Shown: piece after piece, positions 29,358-39,800 of the stretch | Numbering within the stretch: the first letter of the stretch is position 1 | Layout: each line of letters starts with the position of its first letter | Source: a virus | IMG/VR virus record: IMGVR_UViG_3300023174_000080 | Location: 1 to 64,000 of that record | Length of the DNA: 64,000 bases | Direction: 5' to 3' (one strand) | Notes under the pieces: model-generated | Database searches by the model: none | Seen by the model: only the letters and a program-made list of their open reading frames with translations | What the model was told of the DNA's origin: nothing | Translations under genes and position numbers: made by a program

Positions 29358-30314
29358 ATGAAAAAAATTGTTTATATAACTGGCTGTTTGGGATTTATTG
29401 GCTCTCATCTTACAAGAAAATGCTTAAATCTTGGTTGGTTTGTTAAGGGCATAGATAGAATTACATATGCAGCGAATGTACAAACTTTAGAAGAATTTAA
29501 AAAATATAAAAACTTTTCTTTTGAGCAAAAAGATATTAATGATTTAGATTTTCTATATGATTGTGATTATGTTATTAATACAGCTGCTGAAACACATGTT
29601 GATAATTCCATAGTTGATAACAAAGATTTTTTAAAGAGTAATATAGATGGTGTACATAATTTACTTGAATTAATAAAAAATAACAGAAATAATAAAAAAC
29701 CAATCTTTTTTCATTTCAGTACTGACGAAGTATACGGCGACATTGATTCTGGTTCACATAATGAACTTTCGCTTTTAAAGCCAAGTAATCCTTATTCTGC
29801 TACAAAAGCTGCTGCCGATATGATGATTCTTGCTTGGGCCAGAACGTATGATATTAAGTATATCATTGTAAGGCCATCTAACAATTATGGTATTGGTCAA
29901 TATGTAGAAAAATTAATTCCTAAAACTTGTAAATATCTTTTTTTAGGTAGAAAGATTCCTTTACACAATAATGGAACGCCAATAAGGACTTGGCTTCATG
30001 CAGACGATACCGCTGAAGCATGTATTAAAATAATTAATAGTCAAAAAACAAATGAAATATATAATATTTGCGGCTCAGAAGAAAAAGCTAATATAGATAC
30101 AATAAAATGTATAATTAAAGAATATTTTGATTTTAAAGATAATGAATATGACATCAATAATTATGTAGATACCTCATATACTAGAAAAGGTCAAGATATT
30201 AGGTATTCTGTTGAAGATAAAAAATTAAGACAATTAGGTTGGAAAAATAGTAAAAAATTTGATGAAGAAATAAAATCAATAGTGAATTACTATAAGGATA
30301 ATTTTATATGGTAG
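29358..30314 (+). CDS. dTDP-glucose 4,6-dehydratase-like
   Basis: A 318-residue extended SDR enzyme most like RmlB: GCLGFIGSHL (NAD motif), DRITYAANVQTL (matching the RmlB DKLTYAGN stretch), STDEVYGD (catalytic Thr-Asp-Glu), NPYSATKAAAD (Tyr and Lys) and RTWLHADD. It would make a nucleotide-linked 4-keto-6-deoxyglucose. Whether the nucleotide is dTDP or CDP cannot be read with certainty; CDP would fit the RfbH-type enzyme downstream. Confidence 0.85.
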   Translation: MKKIVYITGCLGFIGSHLTRKCLNLGWFVKGIDRITYAANVQTLEEFKKYKNFSFEQKDINDLDFLYDCDYVINTAAETHVDNSIVDNKDFLKSNIDGVHNLLELIKNNRNNKKPIFFHFSTDEVYGDIDSGSHNELSLLKPSNPYSATKAAADMMILAWARTYDIKYIIVRPSNNYGIGQYVEKLIPKTCKYLFLGRKIPLHNNGTPIRTWLHADDTAEACIKIINSQKTNEIYNICGSEEKANIDTIKCIIKEYFDFKDNEYDINNYVDTSYTRKGQDIRYSVEDKKLRQLGWKNSKKFDEEIKSIVNYYKDNFIW

Positions 30315-30943
30315 ATAAAAAACTAAAAAAAAGACTTTTAGAAATTTGCTATAAACACAAGCTTCATCATTTGGGAAGTTATTTTTCTTCACTAAATATT
30401 ATCGATAATATATATTCTCAAATGAAAAAAGACGATATTTTTATTCTTTCTTCTGGTCATGCTGTTGTTGCGTTGTTCGTAGTTTTAGAAAAATATTTTG
30501 GTTTTGATGCAGAAGAACTATTAAAAAAACATGGAGAGCATCCTAAGTTGGATGAAGAACATAAAATTTTTTGTTCTACAGGAAGCCTTGGATTAGGATT
30601 ACTTGTAGCGGTTGGTCGTGCAGTTGCAAATAAAAATAGAAATGTTTTTTGTTTAATTTCTGATGGTGAAACAGCCGAAGGAAGCATATGGGAAGCTTTA
30701 AGATATGCTAAAGAATCTAAATTAGATAATTTAAAAGTTTTTGTAAATGCAAATGGTATTTGTGGTTATGATACAGTAAATGTTGATTATTTAGAAAAAA
30801 GAATCAAATCTTTTGACGAAAAAATAAATTTTGTTGTTACCACAGTAGAACAAATACCAGCTCTTAAAGGAATAGAATCACATTATTGCACATTAAATGA
30901 AAAAGATTATTTAGACGGTCTAGAATATATTGATAGAGAATAA
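30308..30943 (+). CDS. transketolase-like N-terminal (ThDP) subunit
   Basis: A 211-residue protein equal to the first domain of transketolase. STGSLGLGL precedes the ThDP/metal motif SDGETAEGSIWEAL, which ends in VNANG. The next gene supplies the second domain, so the pair forms a split enzyme. In sugar clusters such pairs are thought to add a two-carbon unit to a keto-sugar to make a branched sugar. It overlaps the preceding gene by 7 bases. Confidence 0.85.
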   Translation: MVDKKLKKRLLEICYKHKLHHLGSYFSSLNIIDNIYSQMKKDDIFILSSGHAVVALFVVLEKYFGFDAEELLKKHGEHPKLDEEHKIFCSTGSLGLGLLVAVGRAVANKNRNVFCLISDGETAEGSIWEALRYAKESKLDNLKVFVNANGICGYDTVNVDYLEKRIKSFDEKINFVVTTVEQIPALKGIESHYCTLNEKDYLDGLEYIDRE

Positions 30944-30945
30944 AA

Positions 30946-31422
30946 ATGAGAAAAACTTTTGCTACTTTACTACATGAAGAAATGAAAATAAATAAAGATA
31001 TTTATTTGCTTACAGGTGATTTAGGTTTTAGACTTTGGGATAATATTAAAAATGATTTTCCTAATAACTATATTAATCCCGGTTCCGCTGAACAGCTATT
31101 GATTGGTATGGCAGCTGGATTAGCCTTGGAAGGTAAAATACCTGTTGTGTATTCTATAACTCCTTTTCTTATCTATAGACCGTTTGAAATTATAAGAAAC
31201 TATATGCATTACGAAAAGATACCTGTAAAGTTAATTGGTGGTGGCCGTGGAAGAGATTATGGTGTTTTAGGATACACTCATTGGGCCGAAGAAGATGAAA
31301 AAATTATTAATATATTAAATAACATAAAGCAGTACAGGCCAGAAAAAAATGAGGATGTAAATTCTTCTTTTAAAGACTTTCTATATTCTAAACAGCCATG
31401 CTATATGAATTTAAAAAAATAA
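30946..31422 (+). CDS. transketolase-like pyrimidine-binding subunit
   Basis: A 158-residue protein equal to the second domain of transketolase. NPGSAEQLLIGMAAGLA carries the Glu that activates ThDP, and YSITPFLIYRPFE matches the family's core. The third (C-terminal) domain of ordinary transketolases is absent. It follows the N-terminal subunit after 2 bases. Confidence 0.85.
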   Translation: MRKTFATLLHEEMKINKDIYLLTGDLGFRLWDNIKNDFPNNYINPGSAEQLLIGMAAGLALEGKIPVVYSITPFLIYRPFEIIRNYMHYEKIPVKLIGGGRGRDYGVLGYTHWAEEDEKIINILNNIKQYRPEKNEDVNSSFKDFLYSKQPCYMNLKK

Positions 31423-31423
31423 C

Positions 31424-32281
31424 ATGCTAAATATAATGGTTACTGGTGGCAACGGATTTCTAGGTAAAGAAATATTATCGTCTTATTTAAAAGATAAATA
31501 TAGATTATTTAATATTAATAGAACCATATTAGATATTACGGATTTTAATAAAGTAAAAAGTTTTATTTTACAAAAAAATATAGATGTTATTATTCATTGT
31601 GCGGTAAAAGGCGGTAGAAGAAATAAAATAGATACCGCACAAGACTATTATGAAAATATCATAATGTTTGAAAATTTAATTAATAATCTATCTAACATAT
31701 CTCTTTTTATAAATTTTGATAGTGGTGCATCGTTTGATAGAAGACAAAACATACATCGGTTTAAAGAAGAACAACTGGGTGATTCAGTGCCAAACGATTT
31801 TTATGGCTCTTCTAAATATACAATATCTAAAAAAATTATTAATTTAGAAAAAAGTATTAACTTAAGAATATTTGGGTGCTTCTCAGCTAATGAAGATGAC
31901 ACAAGATTAATTAAATCAAATATAAAAAAATATCTCTCTAATAAAGATTTAATTCTTCATCAAAATAGAGAAATGGATTTTATCTATTTTAAAGATGTTA
32001 TTTCAGTTGTAGATTTTTATATAAATAATAGATTTATTTTAGATAAATTGCCTAAAGATATTAACCTTTGTTATGAAGAAAAAAATTCCCTTTTACAAAT
32101 TTTAAATATTATAAACAATTTATCAGATAAGAAAAGTAATATTATTAAAAATAATGATAATGATGGTTTATCATATTCTGGCGATGGAAAAAAATTAAAT
32201 TCTTTAAACATAAAATTATTTGGTTTAGAATATGGTATAATTGATGTTTACAATACCTTAAGGGAACAAAATGACCAATAA
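31424..32281 (+). CDS. NAD(P)-dependent sugar reductase/epimerase
   Basis: A 285-residue extended SDR protein with GGNGFLGKEI (cofactor), IHCAVKGG and FYGSSKYTISK (Tyr and Lys). It is closer to the reductase types (RmlD, GDP-fucose synthase) than to the dehydratases. It could reduce or epimerise the keto-sugar made by its neighbours. It overlaps the RfbH-type gene by 11 bases. Confidence 0.8.
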   Translation: MLNIMVTGGNGFLGKEILSSYLKDKYRLFNINRTILDITDFNKVKSFILQKNIDVIIHCAVKGGRRNKIDTAQDYYENIIMFENLINNLSNISLFINFDSGASFDRRQNIHRFKEEQLGDSVPNDFYGSSKYTISKKIINLEKSINLRIFGCFSANEDDTRLIKSNIKKYLSNKDLILHQNREMDFIYFKDVISVVDFYINNRFILDKLPKDINLCYEEKNSLLQILNIINNLSDKKSNIIKNNDNDGLSYSGDGKKLNSLNIKLFGLEYGIIDVYNTLREQNDQ

Positions 32282-33566
32282 AATAAATATTGAAAAATTT
32301 GTTGAAGATATATTTAAAGACGAAAAGAGTTTTCCATATTTAATAGGATCTAAAATAAAACCAAAAAACTCTATTCCTTATTCTGGTCCTTATTGGGATG
32401 AGCAAGAAATAAAAGCCATTTTTTCAAGTTTAATTATGGGAAAATGGCTTCCTAGCGGTGGAGAAATAGCAAAATTTGAAACCAAATTTTCTAAGATGTT
32501 TAACTTAAGTTTTTCTTTAATGGTAAACTCAGGCAGTTCTGCCGATCTTTTAATGATTGCCGCTATTAAAAAAGTCTTAAATTGGCAAGACGGTGACGAA
32601 GTAATTTTATCTGTTGTAGGATTTCCTACCACTTTATCTTCATTAATATTAAATAATTTGAAGCCAGTATTCTGCGATATTGAAATGCAAACATTAAATT
32701 TTGATATTGGCAAAATAGAAAGTTTAATATCCTCTAAAACAAAAGCGATATATATATCACCAGTACTTGGCAACGCTCCCGATATGGACAAATTATTAGA
32801 AATTAAAAATAAATATAATATTGAGCTTATTTTAGATAATTGTGATTCTCTAGGGAGTAAATGGAAAGGTAAATTTTTAAGCGATTATGCCATAGCCTCT
32901 TCGTGTTCTTTTTATATGGCACATCACATTGCTACTGGAGAAGGCGGCATGGTTTCTTCTAATAATGAGAAAATAGTGGAAGAAGCTAGAAAAATGTGCT
33001 GGTGGGGTAGAGATTGTTATTGTGTAGGTAAGAATAACACTTTACCATGTGGAACTTGTGGGCAAAGATTTTCTAAATGGATTAAAGAATATGATTATGA
33101 AATTGATCATAGATATTTTTTTACATCAATGGGATATAATTTAAAACCATTAGATTTTCAGGGCGCAATAGGTTTAGTGCAATTAGATAAATTTTCTAAA
33201 ATTGAAGAATTAAGAAAAAAGCATAAAAAAGCTATTGAACAATTATTTGTTAATAATATATCTAATGTTACTTCAATTAAAGAATTATCCGACGCTGACA
33301 CTTCTTGGTTCGGAGTACCAGTAATTTGTAAAACACCGGAAGATAAAAGAAAATTAGTTAAATATTTAGAAGATAATGGTATTCAAACAAGAAATTATTT
33401 TGCTGGCAATATTTTATTACAACCAGCTTATAAAGATTATGGAGATTGGAAAAAATATACAAATGCAAATAAAGTTTTAGATTTAGTATTTTTTGTTGGA
33501 TGTGCTCCGTTTTATGATGAAAACGATTTAAATTACTTTGAAAAAGTATTAAAATTATACAAATAG
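32271..33566 (+). CDS. rfbH: RfbH/E1-type nucleotide-4-keto-6-deoxysugar 3-dehydrase
   Basis: A 431-residue DegT/DnrJ/EryC1-fold enzyme using PMP. The usual PLP-binding lysine is replaced by histidine in MAHHIATGEGGM, as in E1 (RfbH/DdhC/AscC), and the [2Fe-2S] ligands match: the Cys in LDNCDSLGS, then exactly 57 residues, CYC, then 8 residues and Cys (7 in characterised E1). GRDCYC and CGQRF match the family. E1 removes the C3 hydroxyl of CDP-4-keto-6-deoxyglucose as the first step to 3,6-dideoxyhexoses. The partner reductase E3 is not in the window. Last gene of the cassette. Confidence 0.88.
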   Translation: MTNKINIEKFVEDIFKDEKSFPYLIGSKIKPKNSIPYSGPYWDEQEIKAIFSSLIMGKWLPSGGEIAKFETKFSKMFNLSFSLMVNSGSSADLLMIAAIKKVLNWQDGDEVILSVVGFPTTLSSLILNNLKPVFCDIEMQTLNFDIGKIESLISSKTKAIYISPVLGNAPDMDKLLEIKNKYNIELILDNCDSLGSKWKGKFLSDYAIASSCSFYMAHHIATGEGGMVSSNNEKIVEEARKMCWWGRDCYCVGKNNTLPCGTCGQRFSKWIKEYDYEIDHRYFFTSMGYNLKPLDFQGAIGLVQLDKFSKIEELRKKHKKAIEQLFVNNISNVTSIKELSDADTSWFGVPVICKTPEDKRKLVKYLEDNGIQTRNYFAGNILLQPAYKDYGDWKKYTNANKVLDLVFFVGCAPFYDENDLNYFEKVLKLYK

Positions 33567-33594
33567 AAGAATTTATTAATATATTTTAATTTAA

Positions 33595-33600
33595 TATAAT
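33595..33600 (+). promoter_or_regulatory. possible promoter at start of tail gene block
   Basis: TATAAT stands in the 76-base gap after the sugar cassette, 42 bases before the next ATG, but the -35 region is poor. It is the only gap in this stretch long enough to hold a promoter. Confidence 0.35.
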
Positions 33601-33642
33601 CAGCAAAACAAATTTTACAAACTTATAAAAAGGAATTGTTAT

Positions 33643-33819
33643 ATGAAAATGTCTAACCAAATGTTAACTGCGATTATGGTATCATTGCAAAAAAGTCTTA
33701 TGGAGCAAACAGACATAGTACCGGTTTTAAAAGGCTTTGAAATGTCTTTAGAGGGCGAAGAGCTGGTTGTTACTAATCCACCAGCCACCATATCCGCAAA
33801 GCCTGTAGAGGGCAAATAG
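33643..33819 (+). CDS. 58-residue hypothetical protein
   Basis: A small protein with a Met-rich amphipathic N-terminal helix (KMSNQMLTAIMVSLQKSLM) and a strand ELVVTNPPA. AAGGA lies 8 bases upstream of the ATG. It stands at the head of the sigma/tail gene block. Unknown function. Confidence 0.7.
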   Translation: MKMSNQMLTAIMVSLQKSLMEQTDIVPVLKGFEMSLEGEELVVTNPPATISAKPVEGK

Positions 33820-33820
33820 G

Positions 33821-34075
33821 ATGCCTACATACATTTATAAATGTGATAAGTGTAATAATACTTTTAAAGCATTTCATGGCATGAATGATCTTCTTACAGA
33901 ATGCCTAGATTGTCATGAAATTGGTCATGTGAACAAGGTACCTTCATTATTAACCTCTCTACCAGAACGAAATAGTGAACAAACGGCGGCTGGTATGCGT
34001 GTCAAGGAAGCCATAGAGGATAATAGACGGCTACTTTTAGATAGCAAACAACAAGTTGTTGTAAAGAAGATATAA
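33821..34075 (+). CDS. FmdB-type zinc-ribbon protein
   Basis: An 84-residue protein. The first 40 residues, MPTYIYKCDKC and CLDC, are a FmdB-family zinc ribbon, found in many bacteria and phages and often annotated as a regulatory protein. The C-terminal half is charged and helical. It lies close before the sigma factor, so a role in transcription is possible. Confidence 0.8.
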   Translation: MPTYIYKCDKCNNTFKAFHGMNDLLTECLDCHEIGHVNKVPSLLTSLPERNSEQTAAGMRVKEAIEDNRRLLLDSKQQVVVKKI

Positions 34076-34076
34076 T

Positions 34077-34388
34077 ATGATTATACTTTTATCATTATTG
34101 TTATTTGTCTCCATAGTTGGAAATGTTATGTTAATATGGTATACAAGAAAGTTAATTAATAATTTATTATATGGCGTTAAGAATGTGGATGAAATGCAAA
34201 AACTGTTTGAAGAATATATTACATTAATACAACCTCTAGCTACTATGGAAAATTATTATAATGATCCAGCTATAACATCAGCAATAAATAATACAAATGT
34301 TATTATTGAGGCTTGCAAAATGTATAAAAATACCATGATAGAACAAATAGATGAAAAAAATAATAAAACCAACAATAAAGCAGAATAA
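34077..34388 (+). CDS. small N-terminally anchored membrane protein
   Basis: A 103-residue protein with a single N-terminal membrane segment (about residues 2-22) and a helical cytoplasmic or periplasmic domain. It overlaps the sigma factor gene by 38 bases, more than usual here, so the two are probably coupled in translation. Unknown function. Confidence 0.7.
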   Translation: MIILLSLLLFVSIVGNVMLIWYTRKLINNLLYGVKNVDEMQKLFEEYITLIQPLATMENYYNDPAITSAINNTNVIIEACKMYKNTMIEQIDEKNNKTNNKAE

Positions 34389-35091
34389 TGCTCAAGAAAA
34401 AAATCAATATTTTACTAAAAAGCATGAAAATGCCATTTTAGAATATGCGTCTATATTAGACAATAATAGAAAAACTTTATTATATATAAAATATATCCAA
34501 CCAGCTTTTAATGAAATGGTTGAAAAGATAGTTTATACCTATAAATTCAATAGTTTACCTAATATAGATGATTTAAAAAGCGAATGTAAGACATGGCTTA
34601 CGACTATTCTGGATAAATATGATGTTTCCAGAGGGTCTAAAGCCTTTTCTTATTTTAGCGTCATAACCAAAAACTGGTTTATTCATAAAGTAAAAAAGAA
34701 TAATAATAAAAAAGAAGTATATATTGAAGATATTAAAGATACTCAACAAGAAGAAGATCTTGTATATGAGGAATCATATTTTACTAATAGAGAAAGAGAA
34801 GAATTCTGGTTTGCTCTAGAAAATGAAATGCATGGTTGGTTTGATAAAAGACTAAAAGAAAATGAAATTAAGGTTTATAAAGCTATAATATTACTTTTTA
34901 AAGAGTCTGAATCAATAGAAATTTTTAATAAGAAAGCTATTTATCTTTACATGAGAGAAATAACCGGTTTAAATACTAAACAAGTAGTAAATAATTTAAA
35001 AAAATTTAGAAATAAATATGAAGATTTTAGAAAAAATTGGGTAAATGGCAACGTAACTCATGTAAAAACGAGGGTTTACAGAGATGAGTGA
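34351..35091 (+). CDS. gp55-like late sigma factor
   Basis: A 246-residue protein with a sigma region-2-like core: IDDLKSECKTWL, then KYDVSRGSKAFSYFSVITKNWFIHKVKK, comparable to the F-A-Y-F segment of sigma70-family region 2 and to T4 gp55. There is no clear region 4. T4 gp55 (185 residues) directs host RNA polymerase to late promoters with a TATAAATA box and no -35. The ACTATTTATA motif in this window is a candidate target. The C-terminal part is helical and basic. Confidence 0.75.
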   Translation: MKKIIKPTIKQNNAQEKNQYFTKKHENAILEYASILDNNRKTLLYIKYIQPAFNEMVEKIVYTYKFNSLPNIDDLKSECKTWLTTILDKYDVSRGSKAFSYFSVITKNWFIHKVKKNNNKKEVYIEDIKDTQQEEDLVYEESYFTNREREEFWFALENEMHGWFDKRLKENEIKVYKAIILLFKESESIEIFNKKAIYLYMREITGLNTKQVVNNLKKFRNKYEDFRKNWVNGNVTHVKTRVYRDE

Positions 35092-35386
35092 AGATAAAAA
35101 GCTTTTAGAGCATTATATTTTAGAAAGTACAAAAAATATTGAAAATGATAGAGCATTAGCTAGTAAACTTTTAGTTGATTTAATGGAAAAAATGAATGAA
35201 TTAAAAGATGAAAAATATACACATAAAAATTATGGTGAAATAGCCGCCATGTATCTTGAAACTCTACAGCGCTCTAATGAACAAATGGTAAAATTAGCGT
35301 CTATAGTACAACGTCAAGAAGGTGGCAAAGAAGGAATGTCTAAAAAAGAAAGAGACGAAATATTTGATTTAATTAAGGAGGGATAA
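35084..35386 (+). CDS. hypothetical helical protein
   Basis: A 100-residue, almost entirely helical protein (coiled-coil-like heptads in the middle). It overlaps the sigma factor by 8 bases. The position next to late-gene control and tail genes could fit a small terminase or assembly factor, but no motif supports either. Confidence 0.65.
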   Translation: MSEDKKLLEHYILESTKNIENDRALASKLLVDLMEKMNELKDEKYTHKNYGEIAAMYLETLQRSNEQMVKLASIVQRQEGGKEGMSKKERDEIFDLIKEG

Positions 35387-35390
35387 AGAT

Positions 35391-35927
35391 TTGTCTAGAT
35401 CAACAGAAATAGGAATGGTTGAAGATCCTATTACGCCTCATATAGATTTAACTTCTACTACTTTTTGGGATGCAATAACAAAAGTTTTTGCTGATACCTA
35501 CACTCCAAATGAATTACCAACAAGATTTTCTGGTAAAATTTGTAGAGTTGAGAGCGATCCTTCTAAATTTAATGGCAACGCACAAAGCCAAATGTTCAAA
35601 GAAATGAACATAAACAATACTCAATGTAAAGTATGGCTAGAGGGAGGAGTATATAAAATTTACTGTAAACCAGAAACATTTGATAATACGCCAGAAGATA
35701 GATGTATAATAAATAATCTTCCTGATATTCCTTTAGCTAAAGAAAAATTTGATGGTCTAGTAGATAGAGGACAGAGTGTTTCTGTATCATCAGCTTCTTC
35801 TACAAGTTTAGAAGGTTTAGTAGTAGATTATTCATATACAGAAAAAAGTAATGGAGAAAGATGCTTAGGAGATGAGACAACTAGTAAACCTAGTTCTGCT
35901 TTCGCTAATAAATCTCCTCAACCATAA
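35391..35927 (+). CDS. structural protein, tail region
   Basis: A 178-residue protein of mixed structure with a Ser-rich C-terminus. The start is a TTG with the very strong AAGGAGGG site about 8 bases upstream. It is probably a baseplate or tail component because it leads a run of structural genes; I recognise no family. Confidence 0.65.
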   Translation: MSRSTEIGMVEDPITPHIDLTSTTFWDAITKVFADTYTPNELPTRFSGKICRVESDPSKFNGNAQSQMFKEMNINNTQCKVWLEGGVYKIYCKPETFDNTPEDRCIINNLPDIPLAKEKFDGLVDRGQSVSVSSASSTSLEGLVVDYSYTEKSNGERCLGDETTSKPSSAFANKSPQP

Positions 35928-35935
35928 TAAATCAT

Positions 35936-36814
35936 ATGTCAAACAATAAAGGTCCAGCAGATCCAAATCCTAATTGTAATAACGGTTATAGAAATTCAGT
36001 TTTAAAAGAGCCTTTACCACTAAGGCTCTGGTCGGCAGGCGAAAAGGTAATAGAAGGAGCGAATAACGCTTTTATAGTTTTAGGTAGAGATCGTCCTGCT
36101 GGTTTAGATTCTGGCTATGGTGCTGGTGGAGATCATAAAGCAGGGATGATAGAAATATGTGTTGGTGCATTTGGTGCAGCAGACGCTAACAGTTTAAATG
36201 GGTATGTAGATCCTAATGTTGGCGCTGATGCAGCAAAAATTTATATAAGTCAAAAAGCTGATATTGATGATTATTTCTTTTTAGCTAGTGGTAAAAGCGG
36301 TAAAAGCATTGCTAGATCAGCAATAGCATTAAAGGCTGATGATATAAGAATTATAGGAAGAAACACTATAAAGATTGTTAGTAATTGCGATGCTGTTCTT
36401 TCAAACAATGAACCATCTTATAGTACTTTGGGAGTACAAATAATAGCAAATAATGATGATAAATCTTTAGAGCCTATGCCAAAAGGTTTAAAGCTAAATA
36501 AAGCCTTTGAACAATTAAGCAAAAATATCATACAAATTATTGGCACAATACAAAAATTTATGAATATTCAAAGAGATTTTAATTATCTAGTCTCGCAGCA
36601 TACTCATTTTGAAAATTTCATGGTTTCTCCAGTGCCTGTTTCAGTTAGTCCTTCTTTAGCTACTAATGGAATAGATGTCATTTTACAGTTATTAAAAGAA
36701 GTAGAGGCTGATTTGAGAATTGAAACTGCCAATTTCACAAGTTGGGAAAATGCTTATATAAATCCTGCGTCTACGTCTACATATATAAACAGTGTTTATA
36801 ATTATGTAAATTAA
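35936..36814 (+). CDS. probable baseplate/spike structural protein
   Basis: A 292-residue protein. Its middle has a series of short beta strands (ARSAIALKADDIRIIGRNTIKIV), a layout seen in the beta-helical spike domains of contractile tails, followed by a helical C-terminus and Ser/Thr-rich end. The gene sits just before the giant baseplate gene. Identification rests on position and strand pattern. Confidence 0.55.
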   Translation: MSNNKGPADPNPNCNNGYRNSVLKEPLPLRLWSAGEKVIEGANNAFIVLGRDRPAGLDSGYGAGGDHKAGMIEICVGAFGAADANSLNGYVDPNVGADAAKIYISQKADIDDYFFLASGKSGKSIARSAIALKADDIRIIGRNTIKIVSNCDAVLSNNEPSYSTLGVQIIANNDDKSLEPMPKGLKLNKAFEQLSKNIIQIIGTIQKFMNIQRDFNYLVSQHTHFENFMVSPVPVSVSPSLATNGIDVILQLLKEVEADLRIETANFTSWENAYINPASTSTYINSVYNYVN

Positions 36815-36822
36815 GGAATATA

Positions 36823-39800
36823 ATGTATAATTTAAATATAAGAAAATATCCTGCATTTCCTACGGTTGCCACCCATACAGTTGTTGGGAGCAAATTTTTT
36901 ATTGAATCACAAGAAAATTTACCTGCAATTCCATTAGTGATTGATAGAAATACAAAAACTCTAGATAATGTAGAAGTAACATTACTTGATTATGGTTTAG
37001 GATATAATGGTTTATGGAGTAGAGTCTATGTTCATAATCAAGATGGTTCTAAAACACTTGGATATGTAATGACTTCTGGTTTAGTAGAAAAACCAGAAGC
37101 AAAATTAAATCCTTTATTTGAGTATAATCCAGATAATAGTTTAGCCTCAAAATTAGTAGAAGGAATAGATTGGAAAAAAGCAACTCCGCAAACTTCTATT
37201 GATGATGAAAAGAACGGTTGTAAAATAGTCGTGTGGGAATTTCCAGAAGTCACTGATTTTCAAAATGTTGATTTAAGCGAAAAATTAGCTGAAGCATACG
37301 AAAAAGGCGTAAAATTTCTTCTCAGTGAACAAGGATATAGCTTAAGGCAAAAAGATAAAGTAAATAAACTACTTTATGGCTATTATGCTTTTGCAAGAGC
37401 GGAAGAATTTAGCATAGATCCTCGTCCGTGCTCTTGTTTAAAAGTTCTTGTAGCTATTTCTAAAAGATTTTTATTATCTAGCGCTATAGATTTAAATAAA
37501 AAAGAAAAAAATGAAGAATATGAAGATTTAGAAAAAACTATAGTAGAAGAAGAAACTGATGATCAAAACACTATCGAACCTATAAAATTTGTAGAAAAGA
37601 AATTTAATAATTTTAAAGAATTTAAAAAATTTTTTTGTATATTAGGCGGCACAATAGCTACCTATAATTCCGTTTTAGAACAAAAGGAATGGGATTTAGG
37701 AGAAGCGACTTTAAATTTTCAAGACGAATTCTCAGATATAAAAAAATATTTTAAGATCATAGGACAATTTTTAAGATTAAACAGCCCAAAGTCATTTGTT
37801 ACAGAAGATAAAATAGGAGAATTTATTGCTACAGTATTTGCTGTAGATTTAGAATCTACCATAGAAAAATTTAGTTTACAAATTACACCTACTGATTATG
37901 CTGAATGGCGTGGAGATTTAACATTAGTCATTAATCCAAATAATTATTCTATAGCTAATATAATACATAATTTAGACGGAAAGCAAGTATCTTTAAATAA
38001 AGAATTATTAACATTTTTAAAAAATGAAACGATTCAAAACGGCACAATCGTTAATTATTTACTCACATTCAATCCAGATAAAGACGGACCAAACGATAAT
38101 GGTAAACAAATATTATTAAATAATTGGAATAATAATAATTTCAATTTATTTGATATAAACGATAGTACATCAATAAAAGGTGCTTTTTCTATTTATGGAG
38201 GAATTGCACCATTTTTAATGGATACATTTGATGGTCAAACACAGGTCTTTTTAAAAGATAAACACTATCCATCTATTGAAGCTACGCCTTTAGGATTAGA
38301 TATAGAAAATTGTATAACAACTGAAATCCAAAATTTACAAGATATAGCCAGAGATAAGCTTCCAGCAACAGCTGAATTATATGCTAAAAGGAAGCAAAAA
38401 GCAATAGACGAACAGCCAAAGATAGAAGCAAATGTTTTCTCTACTTCATTACTAGATTTAAGTAATGTAGTTGACCCAAACTTTAGAATTTTATTTGGCA
38501 TAGATGAACCACCCGGAGATAATAAAAAGCAAAAGTTTTTTAATTATGTAGCGGTTGCCCAATCTTTGGATTGGGCAAAATATTTAGCATTTGCTTCTCA
38601 GTGTTTATCAAAAAAAATAAATCCAAATGATTATCAAGAAATAATAAAGAAATACGGTTCTGCAAAAAAATTCATTGAAAATTTGTTATTAGCTACTTTG
38701 TGTAATCCATTTTTAACAAATGGCTTAAAAATAATTAACGGTTTTCAAATACCTACAATACAAACAAATAATTCCTTGCAGGCATTAGCTGAAGCAATTC
38801 AGCAAGGTATTATAGATTTATTAAAAGAAGTAATACAGGAAGGTATTAAAGCGGCTCTAAAAGCAGCCGCCGACGCTTGCGTAGATGATCCAAATGCAGA
38901 TTATGGAGGAGCCGCACCAGCTGACGGGGAAGATCCTTTTGAAGATCCTCTATCAGCGGCTATAGATGATCCAGACCTAAATGACTTATTAGGAGATCTT
39001 TTTGGAGATCTAAAAGATGATAAAGGTTTATTAGATGATGACGCTAAACAGGAAGCAAAAGATAAATTAAAAAATTTGCTTGATGATATTTCTTCTTGTT
39101 TGTCGGCAAATGAATTTTGTAGATTATTAAAAGGATATTCTGTTAATGATGAAGTAATACAATTTATAATGGCTTTGGCAAAAAGAAAATTTGGCCCACC
39201 ATTAAGTAATCGTTTTAATAATAAAGATTATATTTATCGTTTTTTTAAAACTTTAGGTTCTAAAATAGATTTAACTATTTGTGAAGATATATTAAATAAT
39301 GAAGTACCAAAAACAGCTAATTTATTATGTGATGATGGAAAATTACAAAATCTTAGAAGAAAGATATTAGAAGATACAAATTTACCAAAAGATGCAATAG
39401 ATGATTTATTAAATGCTCTTAAAGAAAAAGAAAAACAAAATTTAGAAAAAGTGTTAGGATTATTGAATTCAGATAATCCATTTGATTTTAGTAAAGCGCC
39501 TGACTTGCTATGCAGTATTCTACCAAATGGTCAAACTATAGCTCCTCCAAAAGAAAGCTATAACAAAATAATAGATGCTTTATTTGATCCTGTATATACA
39601 AAGTTTAATGAAGAAGCAGAAGAATGGTATAAAACCACTTATTCATTAAGTTCTTCTGCTCCACAAATGATGCGGTTTGATGAAGCTACTGGACAATTTG
39701 CTATAAATCAACAACAATCTACTGGAGCTTTAACTGATTTAATAAAAGCTAGCTTTGAATCAGATCCTGAGAAAAGAAAGAAAGCAAACAGTTTTGATGC

